Below the pieces are notes generated by a model. The model had not been told where the DNA came from, ran no database searches, and saw only the letters and a program-made list of their open reading frames with translations. From Coemansia sp. RSA 922 (lineage: Eukaryota; Kickxellomycota; Kickxellomycetes; Kickxellales; Kickxellaceae), in assembly GCA_027577415.1 (NCBI GenBank), contig JANBQS010000100.1, forward strand, positions 1-36,329: a stretch of DNA of 36,329 nucleotides, given 5' to 3'. This document shows, one piece after another, positions 27,863-36,329 of the stretch (position 1 is its first letter; each line of letters begins with the position of its first letter). The translations under genes and the position numbers were made by a program.

Positions 27863-29344
27863 CGCAGTGGTGTGAAGTTGTAAAAAAAAAAAAAGGCGAA
27901 GAGAAAGCAAATAAATAAATAAAGTAAGGCGCAAGTGAGTAAATGAGCAGAAATAATAAAGAATAAAAAAGTTGAGACGGTAAGAAAAGAAACAAACAAG
28001 AGTCCCACTCGAGTGGCCGAAAAAAAAATATATCGGATGGCGCGGCTTGAGAAGCCTGCGGGGAGGGACGGGGTGGATCCCGAATAGAAAGTAGTATAGC
28101 CACAGGGGGGGCTTGCTTAGCCCTGTGCCCTTTTGCTTAAAGCGGGAAAGCGTAAAGTCTCGTTCCCTTTTCTTTGGTTAAAGGAAGGAGGGATAAAACC
28201 ACTATTGACGAGTATTTGGTACTGATGTGATGAAAGTGGGATAAATGTAAACTAATAGTCGAAAAAAAAGTAAACTGCATTTGGTATCCGTACGCGCGCA
28301 TTAAAGTAATTAAACTGAGGCGCGGGCAAAGGAAAAAACGACACTCTTTCTGCCCCCCCTGCCTACCCAGAGTAGAACCCAAGGGATACAATGACCTGTT
28401 CGCGCCTCCAGGCACTCCATCATCCCACTTCAAAAAACAGCTCTTCTGTGGCAAAGTGAGAAGAAAAAAAGAAGAGAGGCTGTTGTTGAAGCCACATCGC
28501 CGCATGCACCTCATGCGTGCTTTGAAGCCTCCCATCTCATTCATTTGCACCAAACCAACCTGGGGGGGTGTAACATACCCCCCACCTATGCCAATTCATT
28601 TTGGTTTAAGCGCGAGCCACTGAATTAACCATAGCCATACTGCTTCACTTGGCGCTCAAATGTCCGAGCGGCAAGGGTTTGCTGACCCCGCTAGCACCCG
28701 ATGTCCGAGAAGTACATTACTGACCGACTACACACATGTCCCTCTCTGCTTTAACCCGGGGCCAGATGCCGAGAGAGCTGTAATTGTTGAAGACAAAAAA
28801 AATAAAGGTGGCTTTTTTCTCTTGCCCGATATTGGCCTTGTGCTCAGCTGGTCTCTTCTTTGGGTTGTCTCTTCTCGGCATGTGCGCGCACTGTCCCTCT
28901 TTCATGGCATATGCTGGAAACCGACGGGTGTATGCATTCCTTTCTTTTTGCCACACTGCAGCTCGAACTTTCTCTTCACGCAAATGTGGTGGTAGTAAAA
29001 AAAGGAAACCCATCATTAACTCTAGCCACTTTCGTTCACAAATACGCTTTAATTTTCCGCCGTGCGCTCAATCTCTGTACAACACTATTCTCTCTTTCCT
29101 CTTCTTTTTTTAGTGTGGCTAGTCAATGCACTAGCCTCCTCAATACTACTCTTTTTTTTCCTCCCGCTTTCTCACTAACTCTTCTTGCATTACCCTCCTT
29201 TATCTGCCCTGCGTCTTACCTTGCTGCTGCTCCGCTCAGTCACAACAGAATGCTGATTTTCTGTTACTATTGACTATTCTTTTTTACATCATTGATACGC
29301 TTTCTTCCTTTTTTTCTTCTTCTATTATTATAAGAGTCGTCACA
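27863..29344. promoter_or_regulatory. Divergent promoter region between REC-PDE and Nem1-like genes
   Basis: This 1.48-kb region without a supportable gene splits by composition. From 27863 to about 28500 the minus strand is pyrimidine-rich; from about 28750 to 29344 the plus strand is. That matches two long 5' leaders running apart from a core near 28550-28750. The core holds an inverted repeat G7-TGTAACATA-C6 (28562-28583), a CCAAT box (28591-28595) and two copies of ATGTCCGAG (28660-28668, 28702-28710). Several short hydrophobic or T-rich frames in the leaders are compositional. TATA elements are not obvious. Confidence 0.4.
28562..28583. repeat. G-tract/C-tract inverted repeat in a divergent promoter
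   Basis: Seven G's, the nearly self-complementary spacer TGTAACATA, then six C's. It can form a hairpin or cruciform with a G/C stem and lies close to the inferred centre of the REC-PDE / Nem1-like divergent promoter. It could be a paired zinc-finger binding site (C/G-tract type) or a structural element. Function is unknown. Confidence 0.4.
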
Positions 29345-30307
29345 ATGAAGCCTCAGCCACAACACAACGCCGCAGCTTTACCTAGAGACTCTACAAAGCA
29401 AAGGGGCCGCCGCCGCTTCTCAGTGCTTTACTTTGCCATTATCTACATCTACACGCTGTTGTTTGGCCTCCTCGAAACCATTCCCTTTCTCGAATCCCTG
29501 CTCTCGCACCTCCCTCAGCCACACCACCTTGTCAGCGACACATATCAGCCCATCTCCGACCGCTCTGCACCAACCACTCCCGACCACGCACGTTCAGACT
29601 CGCTACTAGCCTACAGCCACTCCGCTCCACCTTTGGATCCAGACTCAACCCCTGCCTCGTCACCGCTGCGGCGGCGCAGAGCCTCATCATCGTCGTCTGC
29701 CACCTCATCTAGTCACGGCCCGCCCGCAGCCAACAATGTCACCACTGGCCAGAACATAAGTGGATCCATAGCAGCGCGCACAGCAAAGAGGAAAATATTG
29801 GTCTTGGATCTCGACGAAACCCTCATACACTCGTCGCCCCAGGGCTCATACCGCGCCCACCACCGAATCGAAGTAGTCATCGACAAGGTCGCCTGTCTGT
29901 ACTATGTATACAAGCGTCCACACGTCGACTATTTTTTGCGCCGTGTCAGTGAATGGTACAAAGTCGTAGTCTTCACAGCCTCGCTAGCCGAGTACGCCGA
30001 CCCAGTCATTGATCTGCTGGACTCGCAGAACAAATTGATAGAGGGCAGGTACTTTCGAGAATCCTGTGTACCACATGACTCGAGCTATGCAAAGGATCTG
30101 ACTGCCATTGATCCAGACCTGTCGCAAATCGTACTGGTGGACAACTCGCCGCTCTCCTATTTTATTAACCCGACTAATGGCATCCCTATCCAGCCCTGGG
30201 TCAACAGCGACCCAAAGGACGAGGCTCTACTGGATCTCCTGCCATTACTCGATGCGCTTAGATTCACTGATGATGTTCGCTCTATCCTCTCACTACGACT
30301 TTTATAA
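29345..30307 (+). CDS. NEM1: Nem1/CTDNEP1 (Dullard)-type HAD phosphatase
   Basis: From the Met at 29345 the protein has 320 aa; an upstream in-frame Met at 29270 sits in T-rich leader and is less likely. A basic N-terminus is followed by a hydrophobic segment FSVLYFAIIYIYTLLFGLLETI (about 25-46), a likely ER/nuclear-envelope anchor, then a Ser/Pro-rich linker. The FCP1-like catalytic domain begins at KRKILVLDLDETLIHS with the DxDxT nucleophile motif D155-L-D157-E-T159. Further landmarks are KRPHVDYFLRRVSEWYKVVVFTASL, YFRESCV, LSQIVLVDNSP and LLDLLPLLDALRFTDDVRS, very close to Dullard/CTDNEP1. The yeast Nem1-Spo7 complex dephosphorylates the lipin Pah1 to control phospholipid versus triacylglycerol synthesis and nuclear membrane growth. 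No intron is needed. Its stop lies 34 bases from the convergent MCM8 stop. Confidence 0.92.
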   Translation: MKPQPQHNAAALPRDSTKQRGRRRFSVLYFAIIYIYTLLFGLLETIPFLESLLSHLPQPHHLVSDTYQPISDRSAPTTPDHARSDSLLAYSHSAPPLDPDSTPASSPLRRRRASSSSSATSSSHGPPAANNVTTGQNISGSIAARTAKRKILVLDLDETLIHSSPQGSYRAHHRIEVVIDKVACLYYVYKRPHVDYFLRRVSEWYKVVVFTASLAEYADPVIDLLDSQNKLIEGRYFRESCVPHDSSYAKDLTAIDPDLSQIVLVDNSPLSYFINPTNGIPIQPWVNSDPKDEALLDLLPLLDALRFTDDVRSILSLRLL

Positions 30308-30341
30308 CATATACATGGGGGATTTTTAAAAAAAGAAAAAC

Positions 30342-32804
30342 TTAGAATGTAGTCAATTGATATGACCTAGGCCCCTTCTTAATCAAGTAGCTCTGGTTAT
30401 TGAGTTTGTCAACGACATCTTGGAAGTTACTAAACCGCAAGTTCATCTCCGTCGCCGTCCTGAGTAGCATGTCATATGTAAACATATTGTTGTACGTCTC
30501 CTCGCTTATCCTGTGTAGTCGCTCGACAAACCTACACACAAGTACACTTGTAATTAACTACGCAACAGACATAGAAAGCCGATTAGTTTTAGCCATTATA
30601 ATTAATACATACCTTTTAATGTCGCTTGTACGGCTGGTGCCTGTGCCCATTTGCGACCGCCCAAAGTCCATCATCCCCTCCTCATCCTCATATGTCTGGA
30701 ACAGGCTGTACTTCATGATCTCAATGACGTTCTCTGCGTCAGCTTCAGTCACTACCTCACGCAACTCTGCCCGAGCACGAGCCTCAGCCAAACGCACCAG
30801 TGCCTCAAGCTGCCTGGTAGTGATAGGCGTCGAGTCTATCGCCCGGTGGCCTTGGCGCAACTCGAGGTAGAAACTCTTGAGCTTAGCCTTAGCCGCCTCT
30901 GACAGCCTCGGATGCACGTATTTGCGCGCATATGCAACATACTTGCGCAACAGAGCAGGAGGGATAGGATCTATCTGCTCGCCAGGCTGAAGCCTCAACC
31001 ACTGCCTAATATTCGTACAGGTGTCGCCACCCGAATTATCTCCAGCCGCCGCCGCAGCAGCAGCAAAGTGTGCCCCGCTGTTGCCACTGGGCCTAGTGCC
31101 CGAATGCAATGCCATTACATGCTCGGACAAGAACCGGTCCATGTCAGCGTTTGGTCGGTCCAGCAATATAAATATCAAATCGAAACGCGACAACAAAGCG
31201 CTGTTGATTTTTAGGTTCTCCGCGACAGTCTTCGCCTTGTTGTAGTGGCCGCCAGCCGGGTTGGCAGCAGCAATAACGCTACAGCGCGCAGGCAGGCTGC
31301 ACACTAGTCCGCCCTTAGCTATGCTAATCGACTGCTGCTCCATGGCTTCGAGCAGAGAACTGTGTTCGGAGCTGACTTTGTCAAATTCGTCTATCGCGCA
31401 GCATCCCATGTCGCTGAGTACCAAGGCGCCTGCTTCCAGTGCAAAGTTGCCCGATCCAGCCTCTTTCACTAGCGTCACAGTCAGCCCGCTCGACGATACT
31501 CCGCTAGTTCCGCACACATATACCCCACGCGGTGCGATATGTCCAACTGCCGTCAACATCTGCGATTTCCCCAAGCCAGGGTCGCCGACGATCAAAACGT
31601 GCGAGTCGCTGCGGATATTTAGGCTACCGCGCTCCTCAGCCACGCGTTTGCGCGCGCCAAACAGCGCCAACATAATCCCGGCCTTGACCAGCTCGTGGCC
31701 GTATATGCCGGGACAGAACGAGTTGACGAGTAGCCGGAACAGCTTGGGCTCCTTGAACACCTCTCGAATGAACTGCAGGTCCTTTTGAGAAAAGTGGATG
31801 CCGTCCTTCGTCGTCATATCATCCTCCGAGGTTTGCGCCGATGGGCCATCAGCGCCGTCGCTTCCGCCGACCTTATGCACCGCAATAGCGTCGAGGTACA
31901 GGATGTACAGCGAGTTGGGTCGACCTTTGCCCTTGCCCTCGTCGGACAAGACGACTTTGACAATTCCCGTGCAGCTTATAACGTCGCCAGGCACGACACA
32001 GTCCACTAGGTCGTTGAGCAGCTCAGCGTCAATGCTGCGCGGGACTCGGCCGGGGTCCTTTGGGTCGTCATTGACCTTCTCCTGAATACGTATCTGCTGC
32101 CAGTCCACCGTGCGCGTACCAGACTCCACGTTTCGACAGAAATCAAACACCTTGCTGCGGCATCCTTGCGCCAAGCACTTTATTGGCACCTCATACTTGC
32201 CCTCGACGATTGGAATTATCTGCGACCCGCCGCAGCGCACACAGTTAAACTGCGCCTGGACCATGAGCGGTCTTATCGGCGTCGTGCGCACCACAGTCCC
32301 GCGAACCGTGACGAGCTTCCCCACCAGCCCCGCCTTTAGCGACTTCATATGTGTCAGTGGCTCATGGTGCAACAAGCGCACATGCAAACGATGGTCGCCC
32401 AATACGTGCTCCGCATCCGCACCATACTCACAGCTAAGCACGTAGCAGACTGCCAAGCCAAGGCAGGACAGGATAGTCTCCGGCTCATTGCGAAGCCGCT
32501 GCGCAAAATCTGCCAACGGACTAGCCTCGACGAGCGCCAAGTAGTCAAAAAGGCAAGAGTGCATATTTTCCATGCTAAACGAATCAGGGTGCTGTCTCAC
32601 GTACTCGGCAAGCCTTTTGACATCCTCTACACACTCGTTGGGCGCCGCGTTAAAGTCAACTCGTGGAAAGTATAGTGTCCAGTACCGCCCAAGTCGGTGC
32701 AGCGAAAACCCTTCATGCGACTCGACTGCGGAAATTGTTCGCTTAGTCCCGGCCCCACCCGACGGGGCATTTCCGCCAGTGTCATTGGTAGGAACGCGAC
32801 TCAT
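30342..32804 (-). CDS. MCM8: MCM8 helicase (two exons)
   Basis: Exons 32804-30613 and 30531-30342, with an 81-base intron (GTATGT…GTGTAG), give 793 aa and restore the junction DIKR-FVERLHRISEETYNN. The N-terminal OB region carries a zinc-binding pattern CVRC…CLAQGC (about 187-215). The AAA+ core has Walker A GDPGLGKS (about 407-414), Walker B CAIDEFDK, an SRFDL arginine-finger region and the block LLEAMEQQSISIAKGGLVCS. The MCM8-specific stretches LTVTLVKEAGSGNFALEAGALVLSD and GEQIDPIPPALLRKYVAYAR separate it from MCM2-7 and MCM9. The winged-helix C-terminus ends LIKKGPRSYQLTTF, as in animal MCM8. With MCM9 it forms a hexameric helicase for homologous-recombination repair and interstrand cross-link tolerance. 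Many yeasts lack it; presence here fits an early-diverging lineage. No MCM9 lies in the window. Confidence 0.95.
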
Positions 32805-33256
32805 TTTACCTCAATGAGGAAAATATAATTCAATTAGGTGAAATAAAAAAAGTTGGCAAAGCTAAAGAAAAAGTGGTCGAGACCGAAACGCCTGGTGTTG
32901 TGCGCGTAATCCTCTCAGTAGAACTCTTGTGATTGGAGCTGGGATCGATTGTAGTACATCTGCCGAGCCGCAAAGTCACTATGTTTTGAAAACATGCATT
33001 GTAGGCTGGCTCTAGAGACATTTACACTTTCTAGCCGTGCTCCTAACGCACAAGCAATAAGATAGTATATAGGCGAATACTCTTTTATACAGCAGCCCAT
33101 GTACATATCTCCATTCTCCCTGCAGCTAGCATTTTTCGACAGCTTTATGCAAGCAAACTACGGTCTAGTATCAATAAACGGTATTCTGCTTCAATTCTGG
33201 TGTAAAGATAAAGTACTAAAGGCGGGGGGCCCTATCTACTCAGCTACGAGTCTGAT
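32805..33256. other. MCM8 5' flank and gene-free spacer
   Basis: An AT-rich MCM8 leader side is followed by unique sequence with short scattered frames. I see no supportable gene, RNA or repeat. Confidence 0.35.
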
Positions 33257-34854
33257 TTAAAGACGCCATAAATGACCAATATGCTCAGAGGCGACATCTG
33301 AGAGGACCGGTGCTTTAATGATATGGTGCAACAACTCCGTAGGAGAGACGTTGACTCGCATTATCTCCAGCGCTGGCAGGCGGCACACCAGGTTGACAAA
33401 CACGTTGCAGAGAAAGTACACGGGCGAGTATGAAGGTGAAGGCCTTCTCAGAAAAGAACGGCCCTTGCTCATACTGAACCTCGAGGGCCATACTCACATC
33501 AGCGTCAACGAGGTGTTCAGCGGCATTAGCAGTGCTGCATTATCTGCAAGCTTGAGCACTTTAATAGGCTCTGACATTGATTCGGTCGGTCTCTGTGTTT
33601 GTATACCGACTTCTAGCCCTCCAAGTTGCGTCAGCGCGAGCCCTATGTTGTGTGCAAACACCGGAGGAGCAATGATACAAAGATAATACACATCGGCGGC
33701 CTTCAGCTTTATATCCAGGCGCTCTATTCGAGAGCCGGTAGTGGCAAACATATTTGACATCTACTCATTGACATGTCTAGAGGTTTTCTCCGTCAAGCCG
33801 TGTGTAAACTGCACCTCAAGACTGCACAGACAAGTGAACTGTGATAGATTTATACCACTCGGTAAGCTGTACAACGAAACGCCAATATAAAGCCGTGAGA
33901 TCGGGCTGGCGGCAAACAGCGACAAAAGTTGATCATGGTTCCTTGGGGAAGAAGGTGATAGTGAGGGTAGTCAGCACTGACTGGGAACTGTGGTCTGCCG
34001 AATCTAGATGGCGGCGTATAGCTGCGCGATTCACTTTCGGTGTCGGGAATAAGATCCTCAGAGCAGCATGACTCTTGGAAATAGGTCGCAGCTCCTTGAT
34101 GATTTCTCTCCCTCTAGCGGTGGCTTAGGAAAGTACAGATTTAGCGACTTTAAGCAGGAGAATACTAGACCGCCTTCTGATGAGCCTGACGCATCATCGG
34201 CCACAAAGCTATTCCAAAAACCAGTGAGCACGTATTTCACCTAGCGTCAGATGGACAAGAGTGCTGGCCAGCAGCAGTGGCAGGTCCCTGTGGCCAACAG
34301 CAACTGGGCTGTAGAGTTTCAGGCGCTCAAGTGTAATCAATTTGAAGAGTTGATATACAGGTGCTCAATGATCAGCGGCATGATAGGATTACACTAATAG
34401 TAGGTGTGAGCTCCGAGACCCTCAATGACCATCTCACGTAGAGATGGCAGAGCTCGCGATAAAAGCTTGGTGAGTGTCTCCAAGCTTTTGACTCCACGCA
34501 GCCTATTTGGGGTTCAACATATTCGTCGATATGCTGGTTCACTTTGAACCGCAAGCGTACAACTCTGGGCCACATCGATCTTCCAAGCCCAGCGACAGTC
34601 AGGAAGTGCGTAAGGTCATGTACAGGCTGATATTTCCATACCACGGCGGTTTGCACCTTGTGTACATTGTCAACTTGCCTCATATCGTGAATCAAGCGAA
34701 TGTTGGCCCGCATCCTTGTTTTGCCATAGTTGTCATCATTTATAGGCTTGGCTATGACCATGACTGCCACTCGATGGAATAGCTGTGTTGCAACTGCGCG
34801 GCATTGGCAGTTGACGCCAGCAACCTTCTGGAGTCTTGCCAACTGATGCAGCAT
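33257..34854 (-). pseudogene. Degenerate F-box/LRR-like gene, several frameshifts and stops
   Basis: On the minus strand, protein-like sequence continues for about 1.6 kb but switches frame at about 34370, 34065 and 33930, with in-frame stops at about 33761 and 33494. Reading through the breaks gives, in order: an N-terminal piece with ATQLFHRVAV, RANIRLIHDMRQVDNV and MWPRVVRLRFKVNQHIDEYV; then PLIIEHLYIN; LERLKLYSPVAVG; LLLASTLVHLTLGEI; LKSLNLYFPKPPL; VLTTLTITFFP; SRIERLDIKLKAADVYYL; and LPALEIMRVNVSPTELLHHI. The regularly spaced Leu segments resemble irregular leucine-rich repeats behind an F-box-like head, as in expanded gene families of Kickxellomycotina; that family link is from general recollection, not a search. 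At least five lesions make it clearly non-functional. The start region is lost upstream of 34854. Confidence 0.6.
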
Positions 34855-36251
34855 CAGGACTCCAGTGCTTCCCAGGGGGAATCCTTAGCTTTAGGTGGAC
34901 AAAAATTGATCGCTAAATACTGTCAGAAAGTACTGCGGCTGCGTTAGAGACGATGTGCTTTTGCTTTTGCTTCTGTTGCTTCTGTTGCTTTTGCTTCCAC
35001 TACCGCCATTCCCGTCACTGCTTGCTAGAGGAATTCGACATTTGTGGAATAAAAGAAAGATGAGTGGGGAAAATATATTCAAGCGAGTAGATAAATATGA
35101 TAAAGAAAGAAAAGAGGCTTTCACAGGAATTTGCAGAAAAGCCTATGTAACGCTCAGTGCGGGTAGAGCATAGATGTTGGTTGATAGATACCATGAATAT
35201 GGCGTTAATCAAGCTAAAAAGATAGATGGAGTACTGGGGCCATCGATGGTGGTATCTCATAAGTGGACAGGTGGGCTAGTAAATATCAAAGCATCGGTGC
35301 TGCTTCCTGGAGGGTGGTTCTTGAAGTGGCATATGTGTGAGAAATCTGGGTGCAATGGCTTGTGGCAGTGGCAGTGCGTGTGGGACATAGTACAATGGTT
35401 TCATGCTGTTACTTGCAATGGTAGCTGGATAAATCCATTGTACATTAATAGTTCGATGGTTCAGTTCACCACTAAACCACTGATGGCAATGACCTGTTTG
35501 AGCCGCCACATCGTTTGCCATTGAAAAGCTAGCCATTATTATTTTGGTGTTGGCACATGCCTAGTCTAGCCACTTTATCGATCAAATCTAAGCTGTGTGC
35601 TCTGCAGCCAGTGAATCACTTCATTCGTGCAAGGGTTGTAGACTTGCTTTTTGGAATATTGTACATAGGCTAGCTTTAGTATTATTGTCATGTGTAAATT
35701 GTGCGTTATAACTTTGGTATTGTGCAGGGGATTCAGCGATAAGCAGAGACGACTGGTAGTGGAAGGTAAGACTGGAAGACAAAATAGCTGGTACGACAAT
35801 ATCTGTGGCAATATCAGTTCTCTTAAACATGAAACAGAGAAAAAAACGGTTACAATGATGCATATGCTCTGACTATAATGCAATAGTTGTATTTGCTGCA
35901 GGTCCATTTAAGCTAGCATTTGATTTAGATTCGTGTATGCCTTAAAGCACAGGCATTATGTAGATATTGCCATTTTGCCCACGTGTACCCACTGCTTTCT
36001 GACTGCTGACTAGTAAATTACACTTGTCATGGCTATGCTAGTCGTTTGACACAAGCTTTACTTTAATGGAGTTTCTAAAAACATCAAAATTGATACCTCA
36101 AACGTGATAGAGGCAACATAGCCAGAGTAAAGATGCCTGTACACGTTTACATTGTTAATAGAACAAGAATACAAATATGTAATTGGCTTGTCTCCTGTGT
36201 TACTTGGTGCAAGTAAAAAGAACAGCAGTCACTCACATCTGGGGCAAGCAT
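34855..36251. other. Gene-poor spacer before the 5S rRNA gene
   Basis: Nearly 1.4 kb with no gene I can support. Frames of about 85-116 codons exist on both strands around 35174-35540 and 35575-35907, but they overlap each other and show no recognisable motif. The minus-strand one at 35276-35536 (…TINVQWIYPA…) looks slightly more protein-like and may be a relic. A TTGCTT-type repeat at 34956-34997 is listed separately. Confidence 0.4.
34956..34997 (+). repeat. Imperfect TTGCTT/TTGCTTC short tandem repeat
   Basis: About seven imperfect 6-base units built from TGCTTT, TGCTTC and TGTTGC variants in tandem. It is a simple-sequence repeat (AAGCAA/AGAAGC-type on the other strand) in non-coding DNA. 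Confidence 0.6.
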
Positions 36252-36258
36252 AAAAAAA
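36252..36258 (-). terminator. Pol III T-run terminator of the 5S gene
   Basis: Seven T's in the sense of the 5S gene, directly after the base that would close helix I. This is the normal RNA polymerase III stop signal. Confidence 0.8.
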
Positions 36259-36329
36259 GTTAGGACACCCGGTATTCCCATATGGTCACCCACTATAGTA
36301 CTAACCGAGCTGTAACCAGCTTGTCTTCG
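36259..36329 (-). rRNA. 5S ribosomal RNA, 3' part, cut by the window edge
   Basis: Read on the minus strand, the window end matches the 3' two-thirds of eukaryotic 5S rRNA: CTCGGTTAGTACT, GGGTGACCATATGGGAATAC, then CGGGTGTCCTAAC. The internal C-box region (GGGTGACC…GGGAATACCGGGTG) is conserved. The helix either side of the GTGA loop (ATAGTGG with CCATAT) keeps its pairing with one bulged base, the normal 5S arrangement, which argues for a functional copy. T7 (plus-strand A's 36252-36258) follows at once as a Pol III terminator. The 5' part, including the A box, lies outside the window. No other rRNA gene is next to it, so it is a dispersed 5S gene. Confidence 0.88.

Noticed and set aside
27935..29270. 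Small plus- and minus-strand frames in the divergent promoter region
   Set aside because: They follow the T/C-rich leader composition and are neither conserved-looking nor domain-bearing.
35174..35907. Frames of 85-116 codons on both strands
   Set aside because: They overlap each other, lack recognisable motifs and sit in gene-poor sequence; not supportable as genes.
1..36329. CRISPR arrays, bacterial operons, riboswitches or plasmid/phage origins
   Set aside because: The window is eukaryotic (spliceosomal introns, TFIID, EMC and mitochondrial genes), and no regularly spaced repeats were found.

Overview
The window looks like nuclear DNA of an early-diverging fungus, most likely Kickxellomycotina (Coemansia-like). 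This placement is inference. The signs are dense mostly intron-poor genes, short spliceosomal introns with GTAAG-type donors and CTAAC/TACTAAG-type branch sites, a FunK1-type fungal kinase, a nuclear-encoded mitochondrial DNA polymerase gamma, MCM8, and a solo 5S rRNA gene ending in a T-run.

Layout, left to right. 159-9393 is a compact housekeeping block: fumarylacetoacetase (+), a PDK/BCKDK-type mitochondrial kinase (+, three exons), a twin-CHCH Mic14/CHCHD5 protein (-), a FunK1-like kinase (+), Swd2/WDR82 (+) and TAF12 (+). 9394-10567 is a decayed, retroelement-like island lying in front of an NSRP1/CCDC55-type gene (+, 10568-11665). 11864-14585 is a degenerate stretch with a 5'-truncated aldo-keto reductase pseudogene (-), a tRNA-like relic and a fragment resembling LRR proteins (-). 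14586-17066 is one two-exon gene for a Myb/SANT-repeat protein with a mitochondrial-type presequence. Then come an NmrA/isoflavone-reductase-like protein (-), DNA polymerase gamma (-), EMC2 (+, three exons), a receiver-phosphodiesterase fusion (-, three exons over 4.4 kb), a Nem1/CTDNEP1-type phosphatase (+) and MCM8 (-, two exons). 32805-36329 is a second degenerate stretch with the wreck of an F-box/LRR-like gene (-) and, at the window end, the 3' part of a 5S rRNA gene (-).

The most interesting item is the gene at 23418-27862 (-). Read as one long ORF it looks like a plain cyclic-nucleotide phosphodiesterase. Reconstructing two upstream exons gives an 878-aa protein with a response-regulator receiver domain ahead of a class I PDE domain, the architecture of Dictyostelium RegA, where a His-Asp phosphorelay controls cAMP breakdown. 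All splice phases agree. Its second intron is about 1.57 kb, and its acceptor is preceded by about 326 nt with no AG dinucleotide. The receiver is unusual: the phosphoacceptor Asp, the Thr and the Lys are present, but the second acidic residue of the Mg pocket appears to be Lys.

No operon-like pathway grouping is visible. Gene pairs are arranged divergently (CHCHD5/FunK1, Pol gamma/EMC2, REC-PDE/Nem1) or tail-to-tail with tens of bases between them (PDK/CHCHD5, Myb/NmrA, Nem1/MCM8).
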